Positions 48,301-58,445 of a DNA stretch of 64,000 nucleotides are shown piece by piece; the stretch's first letter is position 1; each line of letters starts with the position of its first letter. The notes beneath the pieces are model-generated. The model did no database searches. It was given only the letters and a program-made list of their open reading frames with translations, and was not told the origin of the DNA. The DNA comes from Centropus unirufus (lineage: Eukaryota; Chordata; Aves; Cuculiformes; Centropidae). The stretch lies in assembly GCA_013397695.1 (NCBI GenBank), contig VYZI01000068.1, forward strand, positions 2,541,765 through 2,605,764, read 5' to 3'. The position numbers and the translations under genes are program-made.

Positions 48301-49300
48301 ATATAGTAATCCAGCTGTATTCAAGCACTCAATACGGTGGCTATTTAAAGGTGCTTAAAGACAAAAATGCCCAGGTAACTGGATTTCAGTGTACATGATC
48401 TGCCCAAGGAGGCTGATATTCAAAGTCCTGAGAAGTGTTGGATTCTATTTGATACCTTTTTTTTCCCTTTAGTGTAAAAATGAGTAGTGATTTTTAAATA
48501 ATAAATCTTCTGGAATGAGATAAGCATAAAATGTTTGCTCTAAAGAGGTTTAATGGTAGTTTGGTTTTCTTTATTTATTCAACCTCTGACTGAAAAAAAA
48601 AGACTTCAGAAAGCCTTATGAACTTAATACAGACCCAGCTACTGTGATACTAGCCTTGGTAATTCTTCAAGAACAATCTGGTGTTTCAGTGTTGCCTGCA
48701 GTCTGCTTGATGCAGCATGATGTCACAAAATCAGATTGGAAGAACTCCAAACAGCGCCTGTAATGTCCTCAACGGTAACCAGTGACAGATAGAATCATTG
48801 CTGTCTGTTTCCACTTGCTGATAAATGAGTGTGACATCTGTTACCTAATGAGTATCCTAGGGAAAACGCACAAAGAGAGAATATAAAGATTTATTTTTTT
48901 TTTCCCAGCTCATGTTGGCCGATATATTAACCTAGAACACTTTTTTTTATTTTTTATAAAGAGAATGTGTTGCTTCATCTTTGGGGATTTGTCTGGTATT
49001 GTATTTTGCTAAATAAAGTAGAGCATGTCCTACCACATGTTTTGATATTAAAGAAATTTAATTATTGGGAAACAAGTGCACGAACATAAAATTGCGGACC
49101 TGATTCTGTATCTGATTTTGTCACCATTGTTTACTTTTGAGCAAGCTTTTTCTTATATCAACCTCCTCTCTTGCGGGGCAGTGCTTGGCCCATGGCATGT
49201 ACCTGCCTTCCCACAGTCCCTCAACAGTGGGACAAGCATAAGTTTTTCTCCCAAGGGGTAACTAATTGAATCTGAGCAGAACCCCTCATTTGGACCATAA
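42311..49300. other. Intron 1 stretch without recognised gene; possible faint CR1/L3-type remnant near 47.2 kb
   Basis: Seven kilobases of AT-rich intron. Micro-duplications: 'taattcctgatttc' doubled at about 43854-43876, 'tgacctaaagct' doubled at 44231-44257. A purine-rich block at 44580-44825 holds an 80-codon frame rich in Lys/Arg/Glu, a likely composition effect. A phrase at about 47175-47215 ('ggccaatgttgaacaggatg', then 'ttggactgaatgaat') recalls the 3' end of old CR1/L3-type elements but is too short to be sure. Long T runs at 46234-46274. Confidence 0.5.
44769..44793. repeat. Perfect 11-base-pair hairpin
   Basis: 'aaatcttagga' (44769-44779) is exactly complementary in reverse to 'tcctaagattt' (44783-44793), with a 3-base centre 'gaa'. 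It stops abruptly on both sides (T opposite T). It lies in the purine-rich block. It could be a chance palindrome or a binding dyad; there is no T run after it, so there is no reason to call a terminator, and terminators of that kind are bacterial in any case. Confidence 0.5.
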
Positions 49301-49565
49301 TAGAATCATAGTATCATTAATGTTGGAAAAGACCTCTGAGATTATCAAGTCAGCCATCAGCCCAACCCCACTGTGCTTACTAAACCATGTCCTGAAGTTC
49401 CACATCTACATGCTTTTAACACTTCCAGGGCTGGTGACTCCACCACTTCCTTGGGTTGCCTGTTCTATTGCTTCACCACTCTTTCAGTAAAGAAAGTTTT
49501 CCTATTGTCCCATCTAAATCTTCTTGGATGCAACTTGAAGCTGTTCCTCTTGCCCTATCTGTAGT
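49301..49565 (-). repeat. CR1 LINE 3' end, minus strand, short copy
   Basis: 'atagaatcatagtatcatta' followed by 'tgttggaaaagacctctgag' is the reversed CR1 end. The rest follows the family order: 'actaaaccatgtcctgaagt' (49379), 'acttccagggctggtgactc' (49421), 'cactctttcagtaaagaaag' (49477), 'cttgaagctgttcctcttgc' (49534). Truncated near 49565. The 74-codon plus frame across it is a shadow. Confidence 0.9.
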
Positions 49566-50039
49566 CGCTTTGGAGGAGACACCAAGACTCACTCCTTGAT
49601 AGTGAACTATTACTTTGAGATCTTTATTGCTCCAAAATCCAAGCTGTGTGGTATTACAATTTCAGGATGATTCCATTAAAGGTAGGTGTTACTGAGGACC
49701 CATCGGCTGTGGAATTGCACGAATCTGCTGGAGTTTGCAGAGCAACCATTTCTTGCTGCATGAGTCAGCAGTATTGTCAGCAGCACATGACCTTCCTCTC
49801 TTCTGTATTGGGCTGAGCTGCTTGATCCCACTCTGCTGACCCTAGCAGGAACTGTACACGTCATGTAGAGTAGCAATTAAGAAGACCAAGTCATCTTCCC
49901 CCAGTGTTTCTAATGAATCAAAGTATGAATAAATTGAATTATATTCTATCATAATGGAAATGGTTCTGAAGGGATCAGGGGCAGTATAGGCCAGTACATC
50001 TGATATGTGTACTGGTAAGCAGGTAATAGTCGTAATTCA
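49566..50039. other. Intron 1 spacer between two CR1 copies
   Basis: Unique-looking sequence of intermediate composition with a 66-codon minus frame of no recognisable family. Nothing else seen. Confidence 0.5.
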
Positions 50040-50720
50040 GAGTAGAATTAGAGAGACGTGGGTGAATATGGGAAAGTTTCAGCATGTGTTAAGGGTCAGC
50101 ATTTTGTAAAGGAAACTGTAGGCAAGCAGTTGATGCCATCCGAAGTATTTGGCATGATTCTTCACCGAAGTCTGTTGAAAGAATTAGAACTGCCATGTGG
50201 GGTTGTTAAATGCATAAAAAATGGTTAAAATGTACAGCAAAAAAGACAATTTTTGTCCTGTTTTCATACTGAAGGGAGGTCACTAACAGAATCCCAAAAG
50301 GATCTGAGCTGAGGCCTATACTCTTAATATATTAAAAATCATTTAGAAGAGGAATGAATAATGAGGTGTCAAAGTTTTCAGACACTACAGGGTAAATCAG
50401 GATAAATGAAAACAATATATACATCCAACTGATAAAATGACAGTTCAATGTAAATAAGTATGCATATGAAGAGATGGAATAATCCTAAATTTACATATAG
50501 ATCTGTGGTCCTTAAATTGATTGTTACTACTTAGGCAGTTGAAATAGATTAAGGAAAATGTTAGCTCGATCCTCAGTCACAGAAAGGGAAGTTTTAGGAA
50601 TCATTACGAATTCAATTGAAAAGATTAGAACAGCTCAAGAGTAGAGTACAGTTCTGAAATAATAATGTGGAGAGTTGAAGGGAGTTGCTGTTGCTTCTAA
50701 CTAGGAGTTATATGAATTTA
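50040..50720 (+). repeat. Ancient CR1-type LINE fragment, reverse-transcriptase region
   Basis: Strongly decayed but ordered: 'cattttgtaaaggaaactgt' (50100), 'gatctgagctgaggcctata' (50300) and 'cttaatatattaaaaatcat', then 'gtgtcaaagttttcagacac' (50366-50385), corresponding to the SKFADDT region, then 'gaataatcctaaatttacat' (50477) and 'ggaatcattacgaattc' (50597), which in CR1/L3-type elements encode the post-RT segment. No open frame remains. Much older than the CR1 copies at 8.1, 41.2 or 53.5 kb, and of the reptile-wide type that predates modern birds (inference). Confidence 0.6.
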
Positions 50721-52623
50721 ACAAGTAGGGAACATTCAAAACATGTAATATGCTTTCCAACATAACGTGTAGATAAATTCAGAGACAGTTTGCTATGGGC
50801 TTTTACAGCAGAAGGTGTCACATTACAAGTATATCTCCACTAGCTCAAGATATCTGAAGACAGTACTGGAGGTGGTAGAGGCGTAAATTGGACCAAGAGA
50901 TATATGTGTTTACCCTGTCCTTATAAATTTCCGTGGTATCTTTTAATGTCTATTGTTAGTAAAAAGATGTTTTCCTTGATAGTTGTTTTGGTGGGGTTTT
51001 TTTTTGTTTTGTTTTGTTTTTTTGTCTGACCTAGTTCAGCACGTCTTACAAACTTTTTCAGTATGAAAACTCTTATTCTGGCCTCAGGCTCTAATTAAAT
51101 CACTAATTAAATTCCTCCAATAAGGTGGATGTGGAAGGGAAGGGAGAAGCAGTGGTTTTGGTAGCTCCTTTCCGATGGTGAAGGTATTACTGAATGGTTT
51201 TCCCGTAGTCCTGCTGACACTGGAAATCTGACCTGAAGGTATTCCTTTTGTCATGCAGCTATGTGTAGATATGAAGTGGTTCAGATTGCTTTCCTGTTAA
51301 CGTGCTAATCCCGTTCTCCTGCTGGAACACTGCACTTCCAGCATGCAGAGTGCTTCTTGACTTCCTTAGTTCCTTGTATCAGATTTAAGAAACTGAAGAA
51401 AAATACAATGATTGCTGGAAGTACAAGTTTGCTTCCAGCTTCGGTGCAGAGCAGGAGGTAAGACTTCAAGCTGTACTTACTTAAAGGCTTGCTAATTATG
51501 TAAACCAGCCTACTTAGAAATTTTATTCCCCCTACTCGCTTTGAACTGTTTCAAATTGGAGCAGGATAACTGAACTGGTTAATGAAAAATTGTTGACCTG
51601 AATGGGAACTTGTACTAGAAGAACTTAACTGTAGCTGAACCAAAGAAGGAAGTTATTCTGTTCTAGGGCATGTTCGTTTTCCAAGGAGAAAAACCTGTGG
51701 GCTGCTAGGGTGGTTTGGGGCTTGCTAAGAAATAGCGTGGTTGTTAAGTAAGATTGTCAAAGGCATTCTTGGATGTGAAAATTGGGAAGTTTTTTTATGA
51801 TCCTTGGTTCTGATGACATTTGTTGATCTTGAACTGACTCCTTTAGAAATATCTGCTATACAATAAGGGAAATGCTTCACTTTTATGCTTCAAAGTAAAT
51901 TGTCAGCTGCAACTTTAAACACAAAATTGTAGGGGATCTTTTAAAAAAATTAAAAAGAAAGAGCACATAATTAAGATAAATACCAAATCTTTCATTTTGA
52001 TGTAATATTGTCAAAAAGTAGTATGGGAAGTAGAAAGTCAGATATGATGTGCTTATATCATCTGTTCTCTAGGCAACTGAAGACATGCTGTTCTGCTGTT
52101 GTTTAGCCCCCGAAGTGCAAGTTATCATCTACTTGGATTAGGCTTGATTAATTACCTGGATTTGAGATACTACTGAATGCTCATGAGTTTATTGACATAA
52201 GGAGGTGCTAGGAGTAATGTTAAAGTCTAGACTGAATTCTTCTCAACCATTCAGGACATCACCCTTTACTGTCCTTTCCACCTTCTGTGGAACAAACTTC
52301 TATCTAAACTTTGGGTCTTGCCATAAACCAAATCCAATAAACTTGGAGGTAGGCTACTCGTAAAAGACTTCAAGATTCTGAGGTCAATTTTGTTACACAG
52401 GAAAATTCTGTAGTTGTTTGAAAATCATTTTATATTTACAAAATAATTTATATTGACACATAGATTTTGATGAGTTGATTGAAAAGTGCCCTATGGTTTA
52501 CCTAATCCACACTACTGACAAAAGTGCAACAACTCTTTTGCAAAATGTTAAAAGTAAGCAGTAAGAACCTCACAGAAGACAGATAACACGCATTGGGGAA
52601 CTTGATTTGGAAACGTGAATATC
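50721..52623. other. Intron 1 stretch without recognised gene or repeat
   Basis: AT-rich intron. G/T low-complexity run at 50991-51024. No ORF of 60 codons or more. Nothing recognised. Confidence 0.55.
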
Positions 52624-53168
52624 TGTTGTGGGTTTACCCCAGCAGGCAGCTAAACACCGCAGCTTAAAGACCACAGCACTGTGTGCTCTCGCTTCTCCTC
52701 GGTTGTGATGGGGGAGGAATCAGAAGGGTAAAAGTGGAAAAGCTCATGGATTGAGATGAAGACCGTTTAATTGGTAAAGCAAAAGCCACATGTGGAAGCA
52801 AAACAAAATAAGGATTTAATGGACTACCTCCTGTTGGCTGGCAGAGTTTAGCCATTTTGAAGGAAGCAGGGCTTCCTAGTGCATGAAGATTACTTGGGAA
52901 GACAAAAGCTATAACTCCAAAGGTGCCCTTCCCTTCCTCCTCCTTTTTGCTAACTCTTATTCTTGTGTGATGTCATATGCTGTGAAATAGCCTTTTGGTC
53001 AGTTGAGGTCAGCTGTCCAAGCCGTGTCCCCTCACAACTTCTTGTGCTTTGCTGACCACCCTCTGCCTCCTCCCTCCCGCTCACTGGTGGGTCAAAAATG
53101 GCTTAGCTAATCCCTGTCTTATCAGCTACTGTGAAGAAGATTAACTCTGTCATAGCAAAACCCAGTAC
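52624..53168 (+). mobile_element. Solitary LTR of an endogenous retrovirus, longer copy of the 39460 family
   Basis: Starts 'tgttgtgggtttaccccagc'. It contains the segment missing from the 39460 copy: 'gaatcagaagggtaaaagtg' (52717-52736), 'gattgagatgaagaccgttt' (52750), 'ggtaaagcaaaagccacatg' (52773), 'gattacttgggaagacaaaa' (52887). It then shares 'gtgatgtcatatgctgtgaa' and 'ggtcagctgtccaagccgtg' and ends with 'gaagattaactctgtcatag' and a mutated 'cccagtac'. No internal proviral sequence adjoins it and no clear target duplication was found. It is in sense with NBEA. The 63-codon minus frame in it is not a gene. Confidence 0.85.
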
Positions 53169-53475
53169 TCTCCTGGCTTTCACAAAACATGATTTGATGT
53201 TGGTTAATTTGCAATAAAGAATAGGTCCCTCCCTACCCCCCAAAACACTCCCAAACAACTCAATAATTTTGCATGGTATTTAAAAATAGAAAGAAGGTTT
53301 TCACTAGTTCCTGTGTCTATTTGTTTTTTCCAGATAATTTGAAGTAGAAGATGTCTTTTTATACTTCCTAATAATTTCTGAAGCAGATAGTTTGACTTAA
53401 TTGTCACAACTTGTTCTCTAAATATATTAACGACCACTAGGAAGCTAAGGAGAGTTTTCACCCTTTTTTGGATGT

Positions 53476-55113
53476 GAAGGGAAACATAGTGACAAAGGAA
53501 GAGGAAAAGGCTGAGTTATTTAATGCTTTCTTTCCCTCAGTCTCTGATAGTAAGACCCCTGTCTCAGCTGGAAGACAGGAACAGGGAGCAGGATGGAGTC
53601 CCTGTAATCCATGGGGGAATGGTTGGTAACTGGTGCACTACTGAGGTATGCACAAATCTGTGGGGCCAGGTGGGATCCTGAGTAGACTGGTAGGTTCCTC
53701 GTCACTGGAGGTTAGCAGATGTGATACCAGTGTACAAGAAAGGCTGGAAGAAGGATCCGGGTGTGCCAGAGTCCTATTCAGCCTGACCTCAGTGCTAGGG
53801 AAAGATTATGGGGCAAATAATCTTGAGTACCATCACACAACACTTAGAGGACAACCAGGTGATCAGGCCTGGTCAGCTTGGGTTTATAAAAGCTGAGCCC
53901 TGCTTGACCAACCTGATCTCCTTCTCTGACAAGATGACCTGCTTAGTGGATGAGGAAAAGGCTGCGGATTTTGTCTGTGTAGACTTCAGTGAAGCTTTGG
54001 ACACCATTTTTGATAGCATTTTCCTAGAAAAACTGTCTGCCTGTGGCTTTGATGGGCATATTCTTTGATGGATTAAAAAACTGGCTGGATGACTGGACCC
54101 AAAGAGTTATGGTGAAGTAAGTTCACTCCAGTTGGCAGCCAGTCACAAGCAATGTTCCCCACAGATCAGTACTGGGGCCAGTTCTGTTTATAATATCTTT
54201 ATCAAAGGTCTAGTTGAGGAGATCTAGTGTGCTGTCAGTGAACTTGCACATGAACTCAGGTTGGGCAGGAGTTGCTCTGCTGGAGGGAAGGAAGTCTCTA
54301 CAGAGGAATCTGGATGGCCTGGATTGGCGGGCTGGCACCAACAGCATAAGGTTCAAAAGAATTCAGAGCCAGGTTCTGCACTTGGGTCACAACAACTCCA
54401 GGCAATGGTAAAGGTTTAGGGAAGAGTGGCTGGAAAGCTGCCTGGCAGAAAAGGACCTGGGGGTGTTAATTGACAGTTGGCTGAACCAGCTGTGTACCCA
54501 GGTGGTGAAGAGGGCCAACAGCATCTTGGCTTAGATTAGGAATGGGGTAGCCAGCAGGAGTAGGAAAGTGATGATCCCCTTATCCTTGTGGCTGGTGAGG
54601 CCACACCTCGAATCCTGTGTTCTGCTTTTGGGCCCCTTAATACAAGAAGGACATTGAGGGGCTGGAGCATGTCCAGAGAAGGGCAATAAAGTTGGTGAAG
54701 GGTCTGGAGCACAGTGCCCGTGGGATGCAGCTCAGGGGCTTGGGGCTGGTTAGCCAGAGAAGAGGCTGAGGGGAGACCTACTCACTTTTCACAGCTACAT
54801 GAAAAGAGGCCGTGTAGTGAGGTGGATGTTAGTATCTCCTTCCAAGTATCAAGTGATAGGACAAGAAGAATAGGCCTCAAGTTGTGCCAGGGGAGGTTTA
54901 GTTTGTATATCAGGAAAAAATTTTCACTAAACAGGTTGTCAAGCATTGGAACAGGCTGCCCAGAGAAGTGATTGAGTCACTGGAGATGGGCAAAAGACAT
55001 GTAGATGGGTGCTTAGGGACATGGTTTAGTGGTGGACTTGGCAGTGTAAGCTTATGGTTGGACTCAATGATCTTGAAGATTTTTTCCAACCTAAATTATT
55101 TTATGATTACTGG
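53476..55113 (+). repeat. CR1 LINE, plus strand, longest copy in the window (about 1.6 kb)
   Basis: Runs from the linker/N-terminal RT part of ORF2 ('gtgacaaaggaagaggaaaa' near 53490, the CR1 'DEEKAE.FNAFF' region) through the RT palm (53808-54068 frame with 'VDFSEALDTIFDSIFLEKLS', related to the CR1 'DFSKAFDTV' block), 'AGTNSIRFKRIQSQVLHLGH' at about 54340-54400, 'aaaaggacctgggggtgtta' (54448) and 'ggccacacctcgaatcctgt' (54599), to the terminus near 'cctaaattattttatgatta' (55090-55109). Frameshifts and stops break it into pieces of 61-86 codons. The catalytic FADD region around 54235 is deleted or unrecognisable. Confidence 0.92.
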
Positions 55114-57243
55114 ATTTGTTTACAGAAGTTTACTTCAAAGCATTTTGCAAGCTTACTGCTTTATTCTTTGCCTGAAACACTTAGAATTGCATTGAATAAC
55201 TGAGTAAAAGAAGTGACTGTTTTTATCTGCTTTATTCCACCAAATTTTGAAATGCGTGTCACTTTTAAAGTTTGTGTGTACACAATTAATAACCTACATC
55301 TTGAAAACATCTTTGAAATCATACTCCTCATGAAACTGTTTCTAGATCTAAAGTAGGTCCAATATATTGAGATGTGCATCTTCTTCAAGTATTCCAGTTT
55401 CCTTAAATATTGCAAGAGCTTTGCCTTTTGTATGTGTATAACTAATTCTGCTTGACTATGTACATGCCTGAGGCAGTTGTGGCTTGTGGGTGGCTGGAGC
55501 AGACACCATTGAGAGGCTGTAGGCCATGGATGACGTGGACCAAAGCAGGGACAACCTGTAGGGACAACCCACAGTTTCTATTGCATGTTTCATTTATTGA
55601 TGGACATGTCTTTAAAATATGCAACATAAAAAGTCATTTTTCCTGCCTTTTGGAAGATCTGCTTGAAACATCTGGCTAGTTTTTTATTATTTTTTTTTTT
55701 AAAGAGTGGATATGGTTGGCATACAGTCCAAATTAGGCTGTTTAGCTCCAAGTTTAGACAATTGGTGTTACGCTAAAATTAACTGAATCTGCTAAACACA
55801 TCAGAAATTAGTTCTAGTAAGTGTTTCACATCACCTTGGTATCTTTTTACGGTGAATGAATTGTGAATGATCGTAATTTATTGTCTGTGGTTGTATTGCT
55901 TCTTTATCTAGTGTGTCATTACCTTAAAGACAACACCACGCTACATAAATCAGAACTAGGACAGTTACATTATTATCTGATACAGCCAAAATACTGTGTG
56001 TTTAAAATTAGCAGAAGTTTAGTGTTTAGTTCTAAATGACCATTTAGTTTTGGGATTACATAAATGTGTTTTCTGGGAATACCTTCCTTATGATTAAATA
56101 TCAGTGTTGGAAAATACTTGGAGGTGTTTTTCTGTTGCTGTTCAAACTTCTGTCATCTATAAGAGTTAACTTAGAAAAGTCAACTTAGAAGTTTTTTTCA
56201 TAAGGGGAGTTGTTTTGGTTTTTTTTGCATCTCCCACCCCATTCTTAATGAAAACTCTAAATTGAATTCTAAAACTAATAATTCAACAAAGGATGGCTTC
56301 ATCGTATTATTTTGTAGGTCATGCAAACACAGAAGGTGCGTATTTCCTCTGTTGATGTTTTTACAGGAGATTATCCTCATTGAATCAAAGGTAGATAATA
56401 CCATTTATTTACAGTGTTCAGACAAGGATGCCATTGATGAAAAATTTACTTTAACTCTTAATGTTTTTATATAGTACACCATCCTGTCCCAGTGGTCACA
56501 CTTCAAATTATGGATAACTGAACAGCCACACCAGTGGCTTTTTGGTTATTATGGTGAGCAGTGGGGTAACACAACTCATCGTGTAATATCAGTAAATCTT
56601 AATTGCTCAGCAGCTGGAATTTAAAGCTTACTACCCATGACTTTCATCATGTTCCACTGCACAGCACTGTCTAACTACTTTCGTGTTAAGTAGTTGTATT
56701 TATGACCTTGTGTTATGTAAAGCATGACTAATTGTCCACAAAAGCATACATGTACATATACATGCATACTATGCCTATTCAAGTCTATTGTCAGTATCGT
56801 GGTTGGGTTCAGTGCATGTACGTTCTATTTTTGTAGCTATTCTGACTCCTATGTTTGTATCAGGTAGAATGTACGTGTGATACAAAAATAAGTCCAAATT
56901 AACATGCTTAAGTGTTCCTGCTAGCATATTAAAAACAGTTGCAGTTCTCCAGCTTTTCCAGTCTCTTAAACTCTGGCCTCTTCTTCAGAATGAATCAACA
57001 GCTAGACATCAGTACTATTTTTCATTAATTAAGGACAATTTCATTGTCAGTTAAACTGCTATTTTCCATATGAGGCAGGCTGCAGAGCCTACAGTGTGGA
57101 GTAGAGGAATATCATTGAGAATTGCTAAAGGGATCCCTAGTGTAGAGGGCACTATGCATGTTTCTGCAGAATTTTTTGATAAAAGTATAGCAATGCAATG
57201 AAATCAAAGATGCACTCATTGTCTCCTTTATAAAGAAGTCCTG
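55114..57243. other. Intron 1 stretch without recognised gene or repeat
   Basis: AT-rich intron. A small tandem 'agttaacttagaaa/agtcaacttagaa' lies at about 56164-56189. Chance frames of at most 84 codons. Nothing recognised. Confidence 0.55.
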
Positions 57244-57673
57244 CATTATAGAATCATAGGATGGTTTTCGTTGGAAGGCACCTGAAAGATCATCTCGTTC
57301 CAACCCTACTGCTATGGGCAGGGGCACCTCCCACTCCCATCTGACCTGGCCTTGAACACTTCCAGGGAGGGGGCAGCCACGACTTCCCTGGGCAACCTGT
57401 GCCAGTGCCTCGTCACCCTCATTGTGAGGAATTTCTTCCTCGTGTCTAATTTAAATCTTCATCCCCTCCAATTTTTAAAGCCATTCCCCCTCATCCTATC
57501 ACTACATGCCCTTATAAAAATGTCCCTCCCCAGCTTTTTTGTAGACCCCCTTCAGGTCTGTATGGGGTCCCAATAAGGACCTGAGCCTTCTCTTCAGACT
57601 GAACAGCCCCTGTTCTCTCAGCCCGTCCTCATAGCAGAGGTGTTCCAGCCCTCTGATCATCTTTGTAGCCCTA
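57244..57673 (-). repeat. CR1 LINE 3' end, minus strand, abutting a second CR1
   Basis: Starts 'attatagaatcataggatgg' and follows the reversed CR1 order: 'cattgtgaggaatttcttcc' (57420), 'gacctgagccttctcttcag' (57578), 'catagcagaggtgttccagc' (57631). It breaks off at 57673 ('tttgtagcccta'), where another reversed CR1 3' end starts at once. The minus-strand frames of about 70 codons here ('MIRGLEHLCYEDGLREQGLF') are CR1 ORF2 remnants. Confidence 0.92.
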
Positions 57674-57675
57674 CA

Positions 57676-58445
57676 AAGTATAATTTGGGTTGGAAGGGAC
57701 TGTTTAAAGGTCATCTAGTCCAACTGCCCCTGTAATAGCAAGAACACCTTCAACCGGATCAGGTTGCTCAGAACCCCATCCAGCTTGACCTTGAATGTTT
57801 CCGGAGATGAGGCATCTATCACCTCTCTGGGCAAACTGCTCCAGTGCTTTACCACCAACACTGTGAAAAAAAAATTCTTCCAGCTATTCCAAATCCACTT
57901 TCATTTTCTTTCTCTTGTCCTGTTATAACAGGCCTTGCTTAAAACTTTGTTTTCCTCTTTCTTATAAGACCCTATTAAGTACTGGTAGACTCCCATAAGG
58001 TCTCCCTGGAGCCTTCTCTTTTCCAGGCTGAACAATCTCAACTTTATCAGCCTTTCAGCCTTTCCTCATAGCATAGGTGTTCCATCCTTCTGAACATTTT
58101 TGTGGCCCTTGTCTGGACCTGCCCCAACAGGTTCATGTCTTTCCTGTGTCTGCTCCAGAGCTAGACACACTGCTGCAGCTCAGGTCTCCCCAGAGTGGAG
58201 TAGAGGGGCAGAATCATGTCCCTTAACTTGCTGGCCATGCTTCTTTTGATGCAGCCCAGGAAATGACTGGGCCTTCTTGGCTGTGAGGACATACTGTCAG
58301 CTCATGTGCAGTTTTTCACCCCAAAGTCCTCAGCAGGGCTGCTCTCCATGCATTCTTTCCCTAGCCTATATTGTGCTTAGCCTTGCGCAGCCTCATGAAC
58401 CTTGTGGAACCTTACATGGGCCCACTTGTTAAGCTTGTGTCATCG
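57676..58445 (-). repeat. CR1 LINE, minus strand, about 770 bases
   Basis: Begins 'aaagtataatttgggttgga' with the terminal octamer repeat already eroded, then 'agggactgtttaaaggtcat', 'cttctcttttccaggctgaa' (58012), 'cttgctggccatgcttcttt' (58227), 'tttgatgcagcccaggaaat' (58246) and 'cctcagcagggctgctctcc' (58328), to 'cttgttaagcttgtgt' near 58440. Order and spacing match CR1 ORF2 C-terminus plus 3' UTR. Same orientation as the copy immediately to its left. Confidence 0.92.
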
